Source of the DNA: Echiichthys vipera
Lineage: Eukaryota > Chordata > Actinopteri > Perciformes > Trachinidae
Reading direction: 5' to 3'
Length of the DNA: 64,000 bases
NCBI GenBank assembly: GCA_963691815.1
Contig: OY829660.1
Coordinates: forward strand, 5,893,552-5,957,551
The notes beneath the pieces are model-generated. The model saw nothing but the letters and a program-made list of their open reading frames with translations. It had not been told where the DNA came from and did not search any database. This document shows positions 37,763-47,995 of this stretch, one piece after another. Within the stretch, counting starts at the first letter, position 1; each line of letters begins with the position of its first letter. A program made the position numbers and the translations under genes.

Positions 37763-38155
37763 ACACCCATAGTCATTCACAGTCTCATGGCAAAAACTAT
37801 GTTAGTCTCACAGACAAAAATGTCTGTCACGATACTTGAGGATAAGCTGCTTTCACGGATCGTCAACGAATCAAAGGTGAGTCGCAACGTGAGAATCGAG
37901 GAGACCGTCATTCAGCGTCTGTTTGACAACATATGGGCTGAAATCAAAGGAGACGATTTTGAAATCACCCCAAAAACCTTCAAAATCCTGGACAAGTCCA
38001 TTTTCAAGAACCTGTGCAAAGAGTGGGGATGTGCAGAGACGGTGCTGGTTAACATTATGCAAGAGGAACCAGCAGTTGAAGACTACATTGCCTCCTCTTT
38101 CAAAGACCACCTGATGAGACCACCAAAGGGCAGCGGCATCCCCATCGCAAACTAA
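37244..38155 (+). CDS. Unidentified ORF: decapeptide repeats plus unique tail
   Basis: I do not recognise this protein. The 303-codon frame has two parts. Residues 1-180 are encoded by a 30-bp tandem repeat: a forward block reads as DRKSVTPTTS, then an inverted block as VGVTDFLSEV, then forward again. Residues 182-303 are non-repetitive and look like a folded, charged, helical domain (about 110 residues from the in-frame ATG at 37820), with acidic/hydrophobic spacing, one Trp near each of residues 224 and 265, and a PPKGSG segment near the end. In-frame ATGs at 37787, 37799 and 37820 could each be the true start. Alternatively the tail is the last exon of a gene whose earlier exons I could not find; a possible acceptor AG lies at 37779-37780. 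A donor-like AAAGGTGAGT near 37873 is read through. The unique tail is the credible coding part; the repeat part may be untranslated or intronic. Confidence 0.45.
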   Translation: MTPTTSDRKSVTPKTSDRKSVTPTTSDRRLVTPTTSDFLSEVVGVTDFLNMSVGVTDFLSEVFGVTDFLYEVVGVTDFLNMSVGVTDFLSEVFGVTDFLYEVVGVSDFLSEVVGVTDFLNMSVVVTDFLSETPTTSYRKSVTPKTSDRKSVTPTTSDRKSLTPTSSDRNSATPTPIVIHSLMAKTMLVSQTKMSVTILEDKLLSRIVNESKVSRNVRIEETVIQRLFDNIWAEIKGDDFEITPKTFKILDKSIFKNLCKEWGCAETVLVNIMQEEPAVEDYIASSFKDHLMRPPKGSGIPIAN

Positions 38156-39017
38156 TCTCTAGTTGAATGTTGGGTTGAAATAGTAGCTGATACAGTGGTT
38201 AGTAAATCTTTAGATCTAACCATGGCCAGATTATGAGACATTGACCCCTGGGCACACACATGCAATGACAATCACATGTTTTATGTATTATGTGATCACT
38301 TTGTATTTGAAGATGATTTCAAAATGTTATTCTATAAATATAATATTATTATTCAAAGATTATTATATTCGAAAGACTATTTTACCCTGAAGTTTTATAA
38401 AACATAATAATCTCATGTGATTGATTAATCAAACAAATGAGATTATAAAGGTTAAGGTGTCATCACTTAGTATAAATCTCTGGAACTTGCTCGGCAGCCG
38501 GGGTCTCTAAATTGCATTTCTATTTTTCATTTATTCATAGTTTTGGTTGTTTCTCCTTGGCTTGTTTCTGTTCAGCTAATACTATGAAAATAAAGAGAAA
38601 TCATACAAGATTAAATTCAAGCTCTCCCACCTGCTCCCTCAATCCACTAGCACACCATCTGTCCTCGCCTTTCCTGACACACGGATGCTCAGACGCTGTA
38701 ACCTGTAGCGTGCAGAGCTGCCTCTCTATTATTTGTCGCCTCATTCTGTTTCTTCACAAGGCCTAAAAAAATGACGTGACGATTGAATAGATCATATGAA
38801 TCAAATGCTCATGCTATTTTAATTATGCATGGTTTAACTAACTAAGGACTAACTATATAACTCTATAGGTATGTATATGCAGGGATCCAGTATGTTTGTT
38901 TTGGGATTGTTTCTCTGCAGAGGTTTAGTATCAGTAAAGGAAAACAAAGTCACATATATAGTGAAATATCCTGAGTAACTAGTAAGCTGTGCAGACTTTC
39001 AGTTAAAGGTTATCTGT
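38156..39017. other. No gene recognised downstream of the orphan ORF
   Basis: AT-rich. TATAAATATAATATTATTATT-like sequence near 38330 could serve as a 3' UTR of the orphan ORF, but no canonical AATAAA stands out. Confidence 0.4.
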
Positions 39018-39538
39018 CAGTGCGTTCACATGTACATCAGTAACTCAAAAAAATGACCTTACCCCGGTTTAGGGAATGATCGGATTAATGAAGTTCCACT
39101 AGTATACTTGAGAGGGGGTTGAATGGGAAAATGACAGAGTAGCTTGACCTCCGGTACAGTAGGTGACGCTCCACCAACATACAGCAGGACTGAATACGAC
39201 ATTTTTTCCAGTTCACCTCTGTCAAAAGCACAAACGGCCGACTTTTGGACAGGATTACGACTGAATCGGGTCTTGGTAGTGATGTTATTTGCCGTTGTGA
39301 AGTTCTCCCTTGGTTTAAAGGTAACACTCTATTGCTGCGGAGTGGGGATTTATAACCCGAAACCCGACAGTTACCTGAGAATGTTGTTTACATGCATAAA
39401 TAATCGGAGCACTGAAGGAGTTCTCTAGGTCTGTTAATCGGGATAGGAGAACTCCAATTTTACCCGGGGTATGAGAAACCGTGGTGTGCCCTTAACCCGA
39501 TTATAATCAGGTTTGTTAAACTGCATGTAAACTCACTG
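39018..39538. mobile_element. Probable MITE with CAGTG termini
   Basis: Left end CAGTGCGTTCACATGTACAT and right end, reverse-complemented, CAGTGAGTTTACATGCAGTT form imperfect inverted repeats. I could not see a convincing target-site duplication. Resembles non-autonomous hAT-type fish elements. Confidence 0.45.
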
Positions 39539-40262
39539 TGTGGTGTTGACTGACTACACTGTCATTTGATCTCTGAGGCAAAAACGCAGGTATTTAGGCT
39601 GCGTGACTATTTTTCATGCACAAAGCATCAGGACGGCATTAAGAGCCAATATTGTCAGTGTATCAAACAGTCTTCAAACCTAAACGTAGAGCACTATTTG
39701 GGAGTCCCATACTGGCATTACAAGCTTTTTCATAGTCACAGCTACACACGGAGGAACGCCTAAGCCTGTGTATTTATTTAGTTTTTCCTCTGTTTTTCTG
39801 TATTTATTTTTTGACACTGGAAGCATCTCAACCTCCATCTGAAATCATCCCTGCAGATTGCCACAGCATCTGCTAACAGCTGATTGCTGATTGCTGACTG
39901 TCGAACGAAAGCATCAGGAAGGACATGTTGTGATTTCACATGCTCACTTAAGTTTTGACCACTGTGTCGGCTTTGAGCTCCGCTGTCTCGCCTGATTACT
40001 CCCAACAAGTTCCACTTCTCCAGTCATTTGCTGTCAACAAGTTCCAGTGGAAAACATCACACGCTTTGGTTTCTGAAGTCATTTGCATAATTGCTGCCAT
40101 CCCTGGCAATGTGAGCCTCTTGAGGAAAAAACAGCTTATATTGTATCCTCCATCCTGCAAAGGCTGCCAGGATCTCAGACCAAGTTAACAGGTTTAACTG
40201 GAGCTGAGAATAATGCTGGGATGCTGCAGGATTAAGTGAGATGAATGAAAAGAGAGGCAGAG

Positions 40263-40303
<41 letters not shown>

Positions 40304-43160
40304 CAGAGACAAGCAGTCATTCAGTTATGTAAATTTCCACATGCTGTTTCCAGTACTTGTTCCCTTTGTAGATTGTGGTGGAACTGTGCTGCTGTTCGCT
40401 GCTGATAAACCTTTGGAAGAGTCCGGTCTCTGCTGGATTCTATCAGGAGGCCGTCAGACAGAAAGTTTTGGCTCAACCAGGCGGCCAGGAGGGGTTTTTT
40501 AAGCAGCAGTTTTTCCTCTTTGTCTTTTCGCACCAACAAGGTGACGCAGCACGTTCAGAGAAGACAGAAGCAGCAGACAGAGACCGATATCAACACCTCA
40601 GTGCCATCATATGTGCATGTAGTTCGCTCTTATCTGCGGCAGCTCACAGTACCGAGAGTGCATGGAGTTCAGACGGTCGTAGTGAAAATAAAAACCAGTG
40701 GCAACAAGTCTTTTAAAGCTGCATAAATCAATATTTTTTTTTTTAGAAATGATGGAAAAAAGGACTATGCACAATGTGAAAGGCCGTTTCACCTTCTTTT
40801 AGCTCACTGTCATGATATTACAGCCTACAACTTTACTGTTTTAGTTCACTCTCACGGCTCTCATATTAACACGGTTTCCAGCTGCAGCGGTTTGCAGCAG
40901 AAAAACGACAGTATGATACACCCTCTGTGTGCTACCTGTCGAGCACCAAGAGGCAAACAAAGCTAGTCAATACCTGATGCATACCGTGGAGCTGCTAAAG
41001 AATCAGATATTTCTCTCAGGAGTTGGTGGAGATCAAAAACAGAGCTAAAAGGGATAGTTCTGCTTTTATGAAGTGAAGTTGTATGAGGTATTTATCCACA
41101 GTCAATGTGTTACCAACAGTAGATGAGGATTAGCACGCTGCCAGTTTGAAAAAGCACACAGGAGTAGCAACATGGACGCTAAGTAAGGTTCTGCTGTGAG
41201 AGGGGGCAGCAGCTAAACCTACCAAACCTTTTTTTCAGCCCTCTCCTCCAGTTTCCACAGACGTTTTTTTTCCTCTCTCTCTCTTTCGGCCATTCAGTGT
41301 CCTCTGAAAAAGTTATTCTGCTGTAAGCTACAGCTCATGAAGGGATCCTCTTGTCTTCACAGTAAACGGCATTTCATTGTGGCTGTTATAATCACTCATT
41401 TTTATTTTCTAGTGTTTGATGATTTCAAAGTTTGACTTCATCATTGGCTCATCTGCAGCCTACAGTGTGCTGCTCAGCTGTGCTTATGCCAAAGGAAAGA
41501 ACTATCTAAAGGCATGATAAAGCGGTGAAAATATTTAAACATAGCGCTCACTTGACCTGCTAACTGTCATCTACTGAAGGTAACACAGACGGTTGATAGG
41601 TACCTCATACAACCCCAGTTCAAACAAGCAAAACCATCCTTAAGAGAAAATATTGGCCTTAAATTGACAAAATTACTCCAAATGAACGGTCATTTGTTTG
41701 CTGGAAGAGTAACCATGCAACTGTTTGCTAACATGTTTGTGATATCAACTTCAGAAGGGGATTTTATTTCAGGGTTTTTTAAAGCATTAAATGCAGGTCC
41801 AGGCCTTGACGTGAACGATAAGTGCTCCATAAAGCCAATTAGTCCGTCAAAACACAGTTGGTACGATGCATCATTTCCACCATCATGCATCATTTTCAGC
41901 AGTGTCTTGGCAGGAGAAACCCCGCGCAGTGCTGCCTCTTCCCAATTCTTCTTTATTTTATGCGCCCATGACTGACATTTCCACCACAGAGGATCTTCTT
42001 TAGGCAAAGCTGAGGATGAGAACAATTCACTTCATCAAGCCCCCCAATTACGCACGTATAAAGAATATGTCCAGTCTTAATCAGAATGTAAATGTCAACA
42101 ATATACCTTATGGAATGCTTTGTTATTGGTTTCCACTATCTTCAATCAGCATAACACATGTAACTATTTTCAAAAATGGGGGGAACAAAATGAAGAAAAC
42201 AGTCCTGTGAGATAAGTGTTCGTTTCATCAGAATTCATTTGGCAAAAGTGTTTCAACTTTCAAGTTTTATCGCGGTTTTATTTTGTTTTGCAGTTTTCAT
42301 TACAGCTTTTCTAATGTGAATGTTTATGCTATGCATTTAAATATATGCATGGAAACATGGCTATTGTCTACAATGATCAATAATTAGGTTTGAGGATCTT
42401 CTCTGATTACACTTGAAGGAGCAATAATTCATCCAAAGGCTTTTATGTATTGACTTTAAGCTTAGTGAAATAAGTTCACCCGTTGCAAACAACTGCGTGT
42501 TAATAATTGAAATGTTAATCATTAATAATTATTCCCAACACTAAACCAAAACATCGTCACAGTCTCCTAATGCACTAAGCCATTTTTAAATCCAACCTGC
42601 TTTAATCAGTGGTGTTAAAGGAAAATCTCTTTACCAAGTAGGTCTCTGTGCAGTTTAATGAGCCCTGCAGGAGGACACGGCTGTGTGATGACTTTGGTGC
42701 TTCTGAATTTAAGCACTTTCCTAAAGTCTCACAGTGACCTGATAGGTAAGAAAATATATAATGGGAGGACCTTGAAAGGTGGATAATCCAACAAAGAAAT
42801 TATGTTTCCAGGAATACCATTTAAAATGATTTTTCCAACTGTGTTTAAGGATATTCGGGTGATGGAGCTCAGTGAAATAACATGTTCAAATATAAAAAAA
42901 CAAAAAAAAAACCCTTCCAAAGTTAAAACAAGAAACAAGACTGTTTCCCAGTTCCCAATCAAATATATATGCAATAATAAATATGCATGAGCTCTTGAAA
43001 CTCCTGTTTCACATTAGGAAAGAAAACAATCCCATTATAACACATTTAAACTTGTAGCAAATGATAAATGAGGCACACATTTCAGACCCAGAGTCTTTTT
43101 AATGTGCTTTACATAATGTATAAGGAACATGTGATTAGAAATACAGCGTGATAGTATATT
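39539..43160. other. No gene recognised
   Basis: Contains a GA microsatellite at 40270-40298. ORFs up to about 110 codons (for example 40375-40716 and 41664-41975) show no domain, signal peptide or splice context that I trust. Confidence 0.5.
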
Positions 43161-43301
43161 TCAAATATAAATTATAAGGATGGAAGCCTGTGAATGTTCT
43201 CATTTGTCCAGGTCGTCGTTATCCTCAAAGCAATTTCAGTCAAAAACAACTGGACTGGTTGTTTGTCTAGGAAGACGTTTCACCTCTCATCCAAGAGGCT
43301 T

Positions 43302-43362
43302 CATCAGTTCATGTACGCATCTGACCAGGCTGGGACTGGTCAGATGCGTACATGAACTGATG
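43302..43362. repeat. Perfect 27-bp hairpin
   Basis: Arm 43302-43328 (starts CATCAGTTCATG, ends CTGACCAG) pairs without mismatch with 43336-43362 around a 7-nt loop (GCTGGGA). It follows a dispersed fish repeat phrase, GAAGACGTTTCACCTCTCAT, at 43271. Confidence 0.95.
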
Positions 43363-43682
43363 TACAAAATAAAAAATATGAGATGTAGATAACCAAAAAG
43401 TTGCCTAAGGCACTAAAAGGAGCATTATGTTTACAATGTATGACTTCAATTCCCACTCCAGACACGTGTTAAAGCATTTAAAAGCTACTCTGCTATGATA
43501 AATGCTTTGGTTAAACATGGATTTCCCGCATATAAATAAAAATAAAAACTCAGAGATGGAAGGGCTCGAAGCATCTATATATCACAGCATGAGCACAACA
43601 ATGAGGGAGAAACATTGAGAAATTCTGCATCTGGCCTCGCCCCTCCATCTGCTGCTCGGGTTTGCACTCCCTGGCGTACTCG

Positions 43683-44540
43683 AAGTAATTCAATTCAATT
43701 CAATTCAATTTTATTTATAGTGCCAAATCGTAACAAAAGGTATCTCAGGACACTTTACAGAGTAGGTAAAGACCACACTCAATAACTTATTTATGATTTA
43801 CATAGACCCAACAATTCCCTCGTAGAGTACGGTGGCAACGAAAACCTTCCCTATAACAGACAGGAACGTCAGACAGACCCAGCTCTGTGGAGGACGGACA
43901 TCTGTCTGCACCGGAGAGAGGAAGAAAAGAAGAGAGAAAGAGAGAAAAGACAGATAGATGGTCAGAGAAAGACAAAGACAGACAGACAGAGACACACTTC
44001 CAGAGATGAAGCAACCACAATAGTAACAGTAACTATAATAATAGTTAAAGTAATGTAAATATAAGTTACATGTTATTTCAGGTAATACAGCAGAACAGCA
44101 AGAAGCTAGAGTGACAGAACATGGCAATGATACTAATTATGGTGGCAAACATGGAGTTGAATGAGTAACATGCATTGTTGAGACATGAATGATACAGACA
44201 GAGAGGAGAGAAGCTCAGAGGACCAGGAACAGGATTATCCCCCGGCAGACTAGGCCTATAGCAGCATCATTAAGCAGAACAAAATTAGCTTAGAAGAGAA
44301 ATTGAATGCCATAACAACATAGGGCTTGTTAGCCCTAGCGATAAGCTTTATCAAAGAGGAAAGTTTTAAGTTCACTCTTAAACATGGGGACAGTGTCTGC
44401 CTCCCAAATGACACTTGGGAGTCGGTTCCACAGGAGAGGAGCTTGGTAGCTGAAGGCTCTGCCTCCCATTCTACTTTTGGAGACTCTAGGAACGACAAGT
44501 AGCTCTGCCTTCTCAGACTCTTTGATAACTACTTTCTAGC
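43683..44540 (-). mobile_element. Longest copy of the dispersed LINE-derived repeat
   Basis: Starts with AATTCAATTCAATTTTATTT and runs through GGTAAAGACCACACTCAAT, CCCAGCTCTGTGGAGGACGG and GAAGGCTCTGCCTCCCATTC. Shorter copies lie at 15385, 18170 and 20236, and the fragment at 1-345 probably belongs to the same element. Orientation follows the 3' tail seen in the plus-strand copies. Confidence 0.65.
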
Positions 44541-45977
44541 TTCTACTGGGGGTTGACAAGCAGGCCGGAGGTTTAAAGAGAGTTTAAAGAGCCATAGGCC
44601 TACATGTTTGAGCTGGCTTCAGATCAACTATGGTGCAACTCCCGGAGCCCCACAGGTGGATGGAAGACACAGAGCTCAAGCTGCCTGCCCATGGAGCTAA
44701 CGTTAGAGATCTGCAACTAAGTCATAGTTTCAGTGCCTGAACCAGGTGTCAGTCTGACCCAGACTCAGATGAGGAATATGTTGTCACTAAAATCGGCTAC
44801 TAGCGGACGAACCAGAATGGTAAGTGTAGCTAGCATCTCTTATTTCTCTTGTTTGTTAGCTTGTTAGCTTGTAACTGTCAGTGACTGTCAGTCTCTGTGC
44901 TGACAGTCCGCTCTGAACCTCTGGAGGTTTGAGGTTTATTGAAGTCATTCCCCCATGGAATAGTGTTTCACATATTCCACATTAGTGATTGGTGACGTAC
45001 CAACTAAAGCTGCCAGGAATATGTTTGAATTTCAAATCGCACAGAAGAGCACAGACATCTCCTCCTTCAAGAGAGGAATGTGAAAACAGCTAATGTGGAG
45101 GGGGACTTTAAGGATGTTAAACTTCGCTGTTCATTTGTTTGTAATAGTTTTGTGACTTTGTTGTTGTTATTATCATTTACATGTACAGCATGTAATAGAG
45201 TCATTCATAGTGACATTTATACAAATGTACAGTATATTTGAATGTGAATGAAGACATACAGTCTGTGTCCTGCAGCTATGATTGACTCTTTTGCAGAAAT
45301 ACTTGAAAGCTACAGCTAAAATATATAATGTGTATGGAATTCACACTTCACCTGGAGCTGCTTTGTGACCGCTCAGCCTGTCAAGTCAATAAATCATTTC
45401 ACGGGACTGACTGAAGGCTCTCTGTGACCTGAAACAGTATGTGACTGTTAAGCACCGACCTGGTCGAGGCTGAGTGAAACTGGATCAAAGCTGCCACTCC
45501 TGCAGTGCATAGGCTGTAATAATAAAAGCCCATTAACATAGTAATTAGAAATGATTAATGGCAACTCATAAACCCTGTCATCTCTTAATCTGTGTCTCTC
45601 TCTTCAGCCTCACTAACGCTGTTCACTAGAACAAAATGTTCCTCTATGTTTCCTAGTTTTATGAAGCATCTTTCATTGTTGACATTAATTGTGTTACAGG
45701 AGCTTCTGGATTTTAAAAAATGACCAAAAATAATGCAAAAAAATCCACACTAATGGTTACATTACACTATTGTCCTACATTTGTTCTTGTTCCCAGTAAT
45801 GTCGAAAAAAGAGTCTGTTCCCTCTTGATAACATCTCCAGTTGGCTGTGGCAGATTTACAGGTCAGAGTCTTTGTTGAACTTTGTCTGGTTGGGTTCGCT
45901 CGGTCGGCCGATAGACGCATCAATGCACCGTTTGGGAATGGAGGAGATTACTTGGGTCATTTCTTGACACTTTGTGA
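44541..45977. other. No gene recognised
   Basis: Unique-looking DNA with no ORF or repeat that I can name. Confidence 0.5.
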
Positions 45978-46178
45978 TCTCATCTCATCTCATCTTCAAC
46001 CTCTTATCCGGGGTCGGGTCACGGGGGCAGCAGCTCCAGCAGGGGACCCCAAACTTCCCTTTCCCGGGCCACATTAACCAGCTCTAACTGGGGGATCCCG
46101 AGGCGTTCCCAGGCCAGTGTGGAGATATAATCTCCCCCCCTAGTTCTGGGTCTTCCCCGAGGCCTCCTCCCAGCAGAA
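45978..46178 (-). mobile_element. RTE/Rex-like LINE 3' end
   Basis: CATCTCATCTCATCTTCAAC then the GGATAAG tail and the C-terminus GRRPRGRPRTRGGDYISTLA on the minus strand. Same family as 8179-8485. Confidence 0.75.
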
Positions 46179-46301
46179 ATGTGAGAATTTTGTTTCAGAT
46201 GTAATGTGACCATACCTTAAAGGATAAACTCTGAAATAACGAGGGTCTTAAAGTTGATTGCCAATTAGCAGTATTTGTCAGCTATTAAAGAGCCATGGAA
46301 A

Positions 46302-46480
46302 TCAGCACTTTTTTTTTTTTTTTTTGGCCTTTTCGGGCCTAATTTGATAATGATAGCTTTTGAAGGGTGACATGCAGCAAAGGGCCACAGGTGGGAATGG
46401 AACCTGGGCCGCTGCGTTGAGGACTTAAGCCTCCGAATATGGGGCGCCCGCTCTAAACAAAACAAGACGCCCCGGAAATC
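46302..46480 (-). mobile_element. tRNA-derived SINE, reverse copy
   Basis: A T run followed by GGGTGACATGCAGCAAAGGG and CCACAGGTGGGAATGGAACC. Read in reverse this is the family at 28182-28390, with its tRNA-like head at the right end. Confidence 0.65.
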
Positions 46481-46589
46481 AGCACTTTGCTACACGTATA
46501 TTAGTGTTATGGAAAATAGACTCAAACCCTAGTGTGGAGGGAAGGTCTCTACAAAACTCTGTAGCAGTTCATTTCTGGTGTGAAAACAT

Positions 46590-47290
46590 TTGAACCATTT
46601 TGTTATGACTTGGCAAAATGAGAACTCAAATGCAGTCAGGAAACGATTAATGCAGGCTTTATTTCTGACACACAGGGTAACCTCTTTAGACAGAGCCATT
46701 AATAAACAGCTACAAAACTCTAAACTCGTCAGTTCGGACAAGGGAACTAACAAGGAAACAAACGTGGCACAAAACACCAAACAAACTGAAATGAGAGGCG
46801 ATAACTACACTGATCTGAATAACGATCTACGAAGAGTTACACAAAAGAAAATCACTCACAAGGAGGGGAAAACAATGCTACAAACAAAAACCAAGCTGCA
46901 CAGAGCTAATGAATCTACAACTCAAAAGACGCTCAAAACAGGAGCACTATGAAATTCAAGCTGATCAAAAAACTTAAGAAACAAAAATCCCTGTTCTTCA
47001 GAGCTGCTCAAGGAAACAGCAATACTTAGTGACTTGGACAAAGGCTGGCGGTACATGCCATGACGATATACTCTGGCAACAAGACAGGGGAAGAGAGGAC
47101 TATATACACATGAGTGAGGAGGACACAGGTGGACACAATCAGGCAATCAGGGAACACAGCACACCGGTGACACGGGAGGAAGGGCAAGTGACCTGAAACG
47201 AGAGGATTACTTTTTAAAATGAAAACATGAATCTCACGAGACAAAACAACCCAAGACAGGACACCTCTCACCGCGGTGTGACACATTTGA
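46590..47290. repeat. Possible dispersed repeat
   Basis: The sequence GACTTGGCAAAATGAGAACT to GCGGTGTGACACATTTGAAC reads like the ends of a known class of fish repeat (CATTTGAACC occurs near both ends). The 120-codon frame within it is K/T/N-rich with no domain, so I do not call it a gene. Confidence 0.35.
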
Positions 47291-47536
47291 ACCAATAACA
47301 GGAACCATTTTATTTGTCATTTCATTGATTCAAAAATGTCGAGTGGTAGTGGAAAGCTGTCTTCTGTGATAACGCCGTCTAATGGCAGAGCTCGAAATGG
47401 CTACATTGTTAAATAACTCAATACCTGCTGTCTTACAATAAGTTCATATGCGCGGCCCACTGAGGTCTGCTGGTGTCCGCTCCAGATCAACACCAACATG
47501 AACAGAACCTGATGGTGCTCTGTGATGTAGGCATTG

Positions 47537-47988
47537 CAGCCTGGTCTCACTAAAAGGCGTGTGAATGACACGCTATTTCTCTTAAGCCATCTGGCGTATA
47601 ATTACAACGCATGTCCTGTTTTTTGCGTGTCATTTCACGCCATGTAGTCTCAATTGACTTGTATAGTGCAGAGATGGCGTTGTCATTTCACGCACAAATG
47701 TCATTGAGGGAAAACCCACGTGTTCGTATTTCTCCGCTACTTTCCGGAGAAATACGAAGTGGTGGAGCTTTCTGTCAGAGGGTTGTTTTTAAATCAATAT
47801 TTCATGTGAAGGATGGCTGAAATAACGGGCGTGAAATGCCCTAACCCTAACCCTAACCCTAACCCTGGGGAACAATGGGCATTAAATGACACGCGAAAAG
47901 CTTAATATGCGTAGACATGCACGCGAAAAGTCATGCAAGTCATGAAAAGTGGCGTGCTATTTATACGCCCTCCCATGAGACCACGTTG
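47537..47988. mobile_element. 452-bp MITE with 7-bp target duplication
   Basis: Left end CAGCCTGGTCTCA and right end TGAGACCACGTTG are inverted. GGCATTG flanks both sides (47530-47536 and 47989-47995). Inside are a 14-bp hairpin (47723-47736 with 47745-47758) and a telomere-like CCCTAA tract. Likely a non-autonomous DNA transposon; family uncertain. Confidence 0.75.
47839..47866. repeat. Interstitial telomere-like (CCCTAA)4.7
   Basis: 28 bp of perfect vertebrate telomere hexamer, inside the MITE at 47537-47988, so it is transposon-borne and not a chromosome end. Confidence 0.9.
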
Positions 47989-47995
47989 GGCATTG

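Noticed and set aside
37195..37776. Minus-strand 193-codon ORF
   Set aside because: It is the mirror of the bipolar 30-bp repeat and has no unique domain; the plus frame is favoured because it runs into non-repetitive sequence.
46590..46952. 120-codon plus-strand ORF as a gene
   Set aside because: Composition is K/T/N-rich, no domain or splice context, and the sequence looks like a dispersed repeat.
47839..47866. Chromosome end or telomere fusion
   Set aside because: Only 28 bp, and wholly inside a MITE with its own target duplication.
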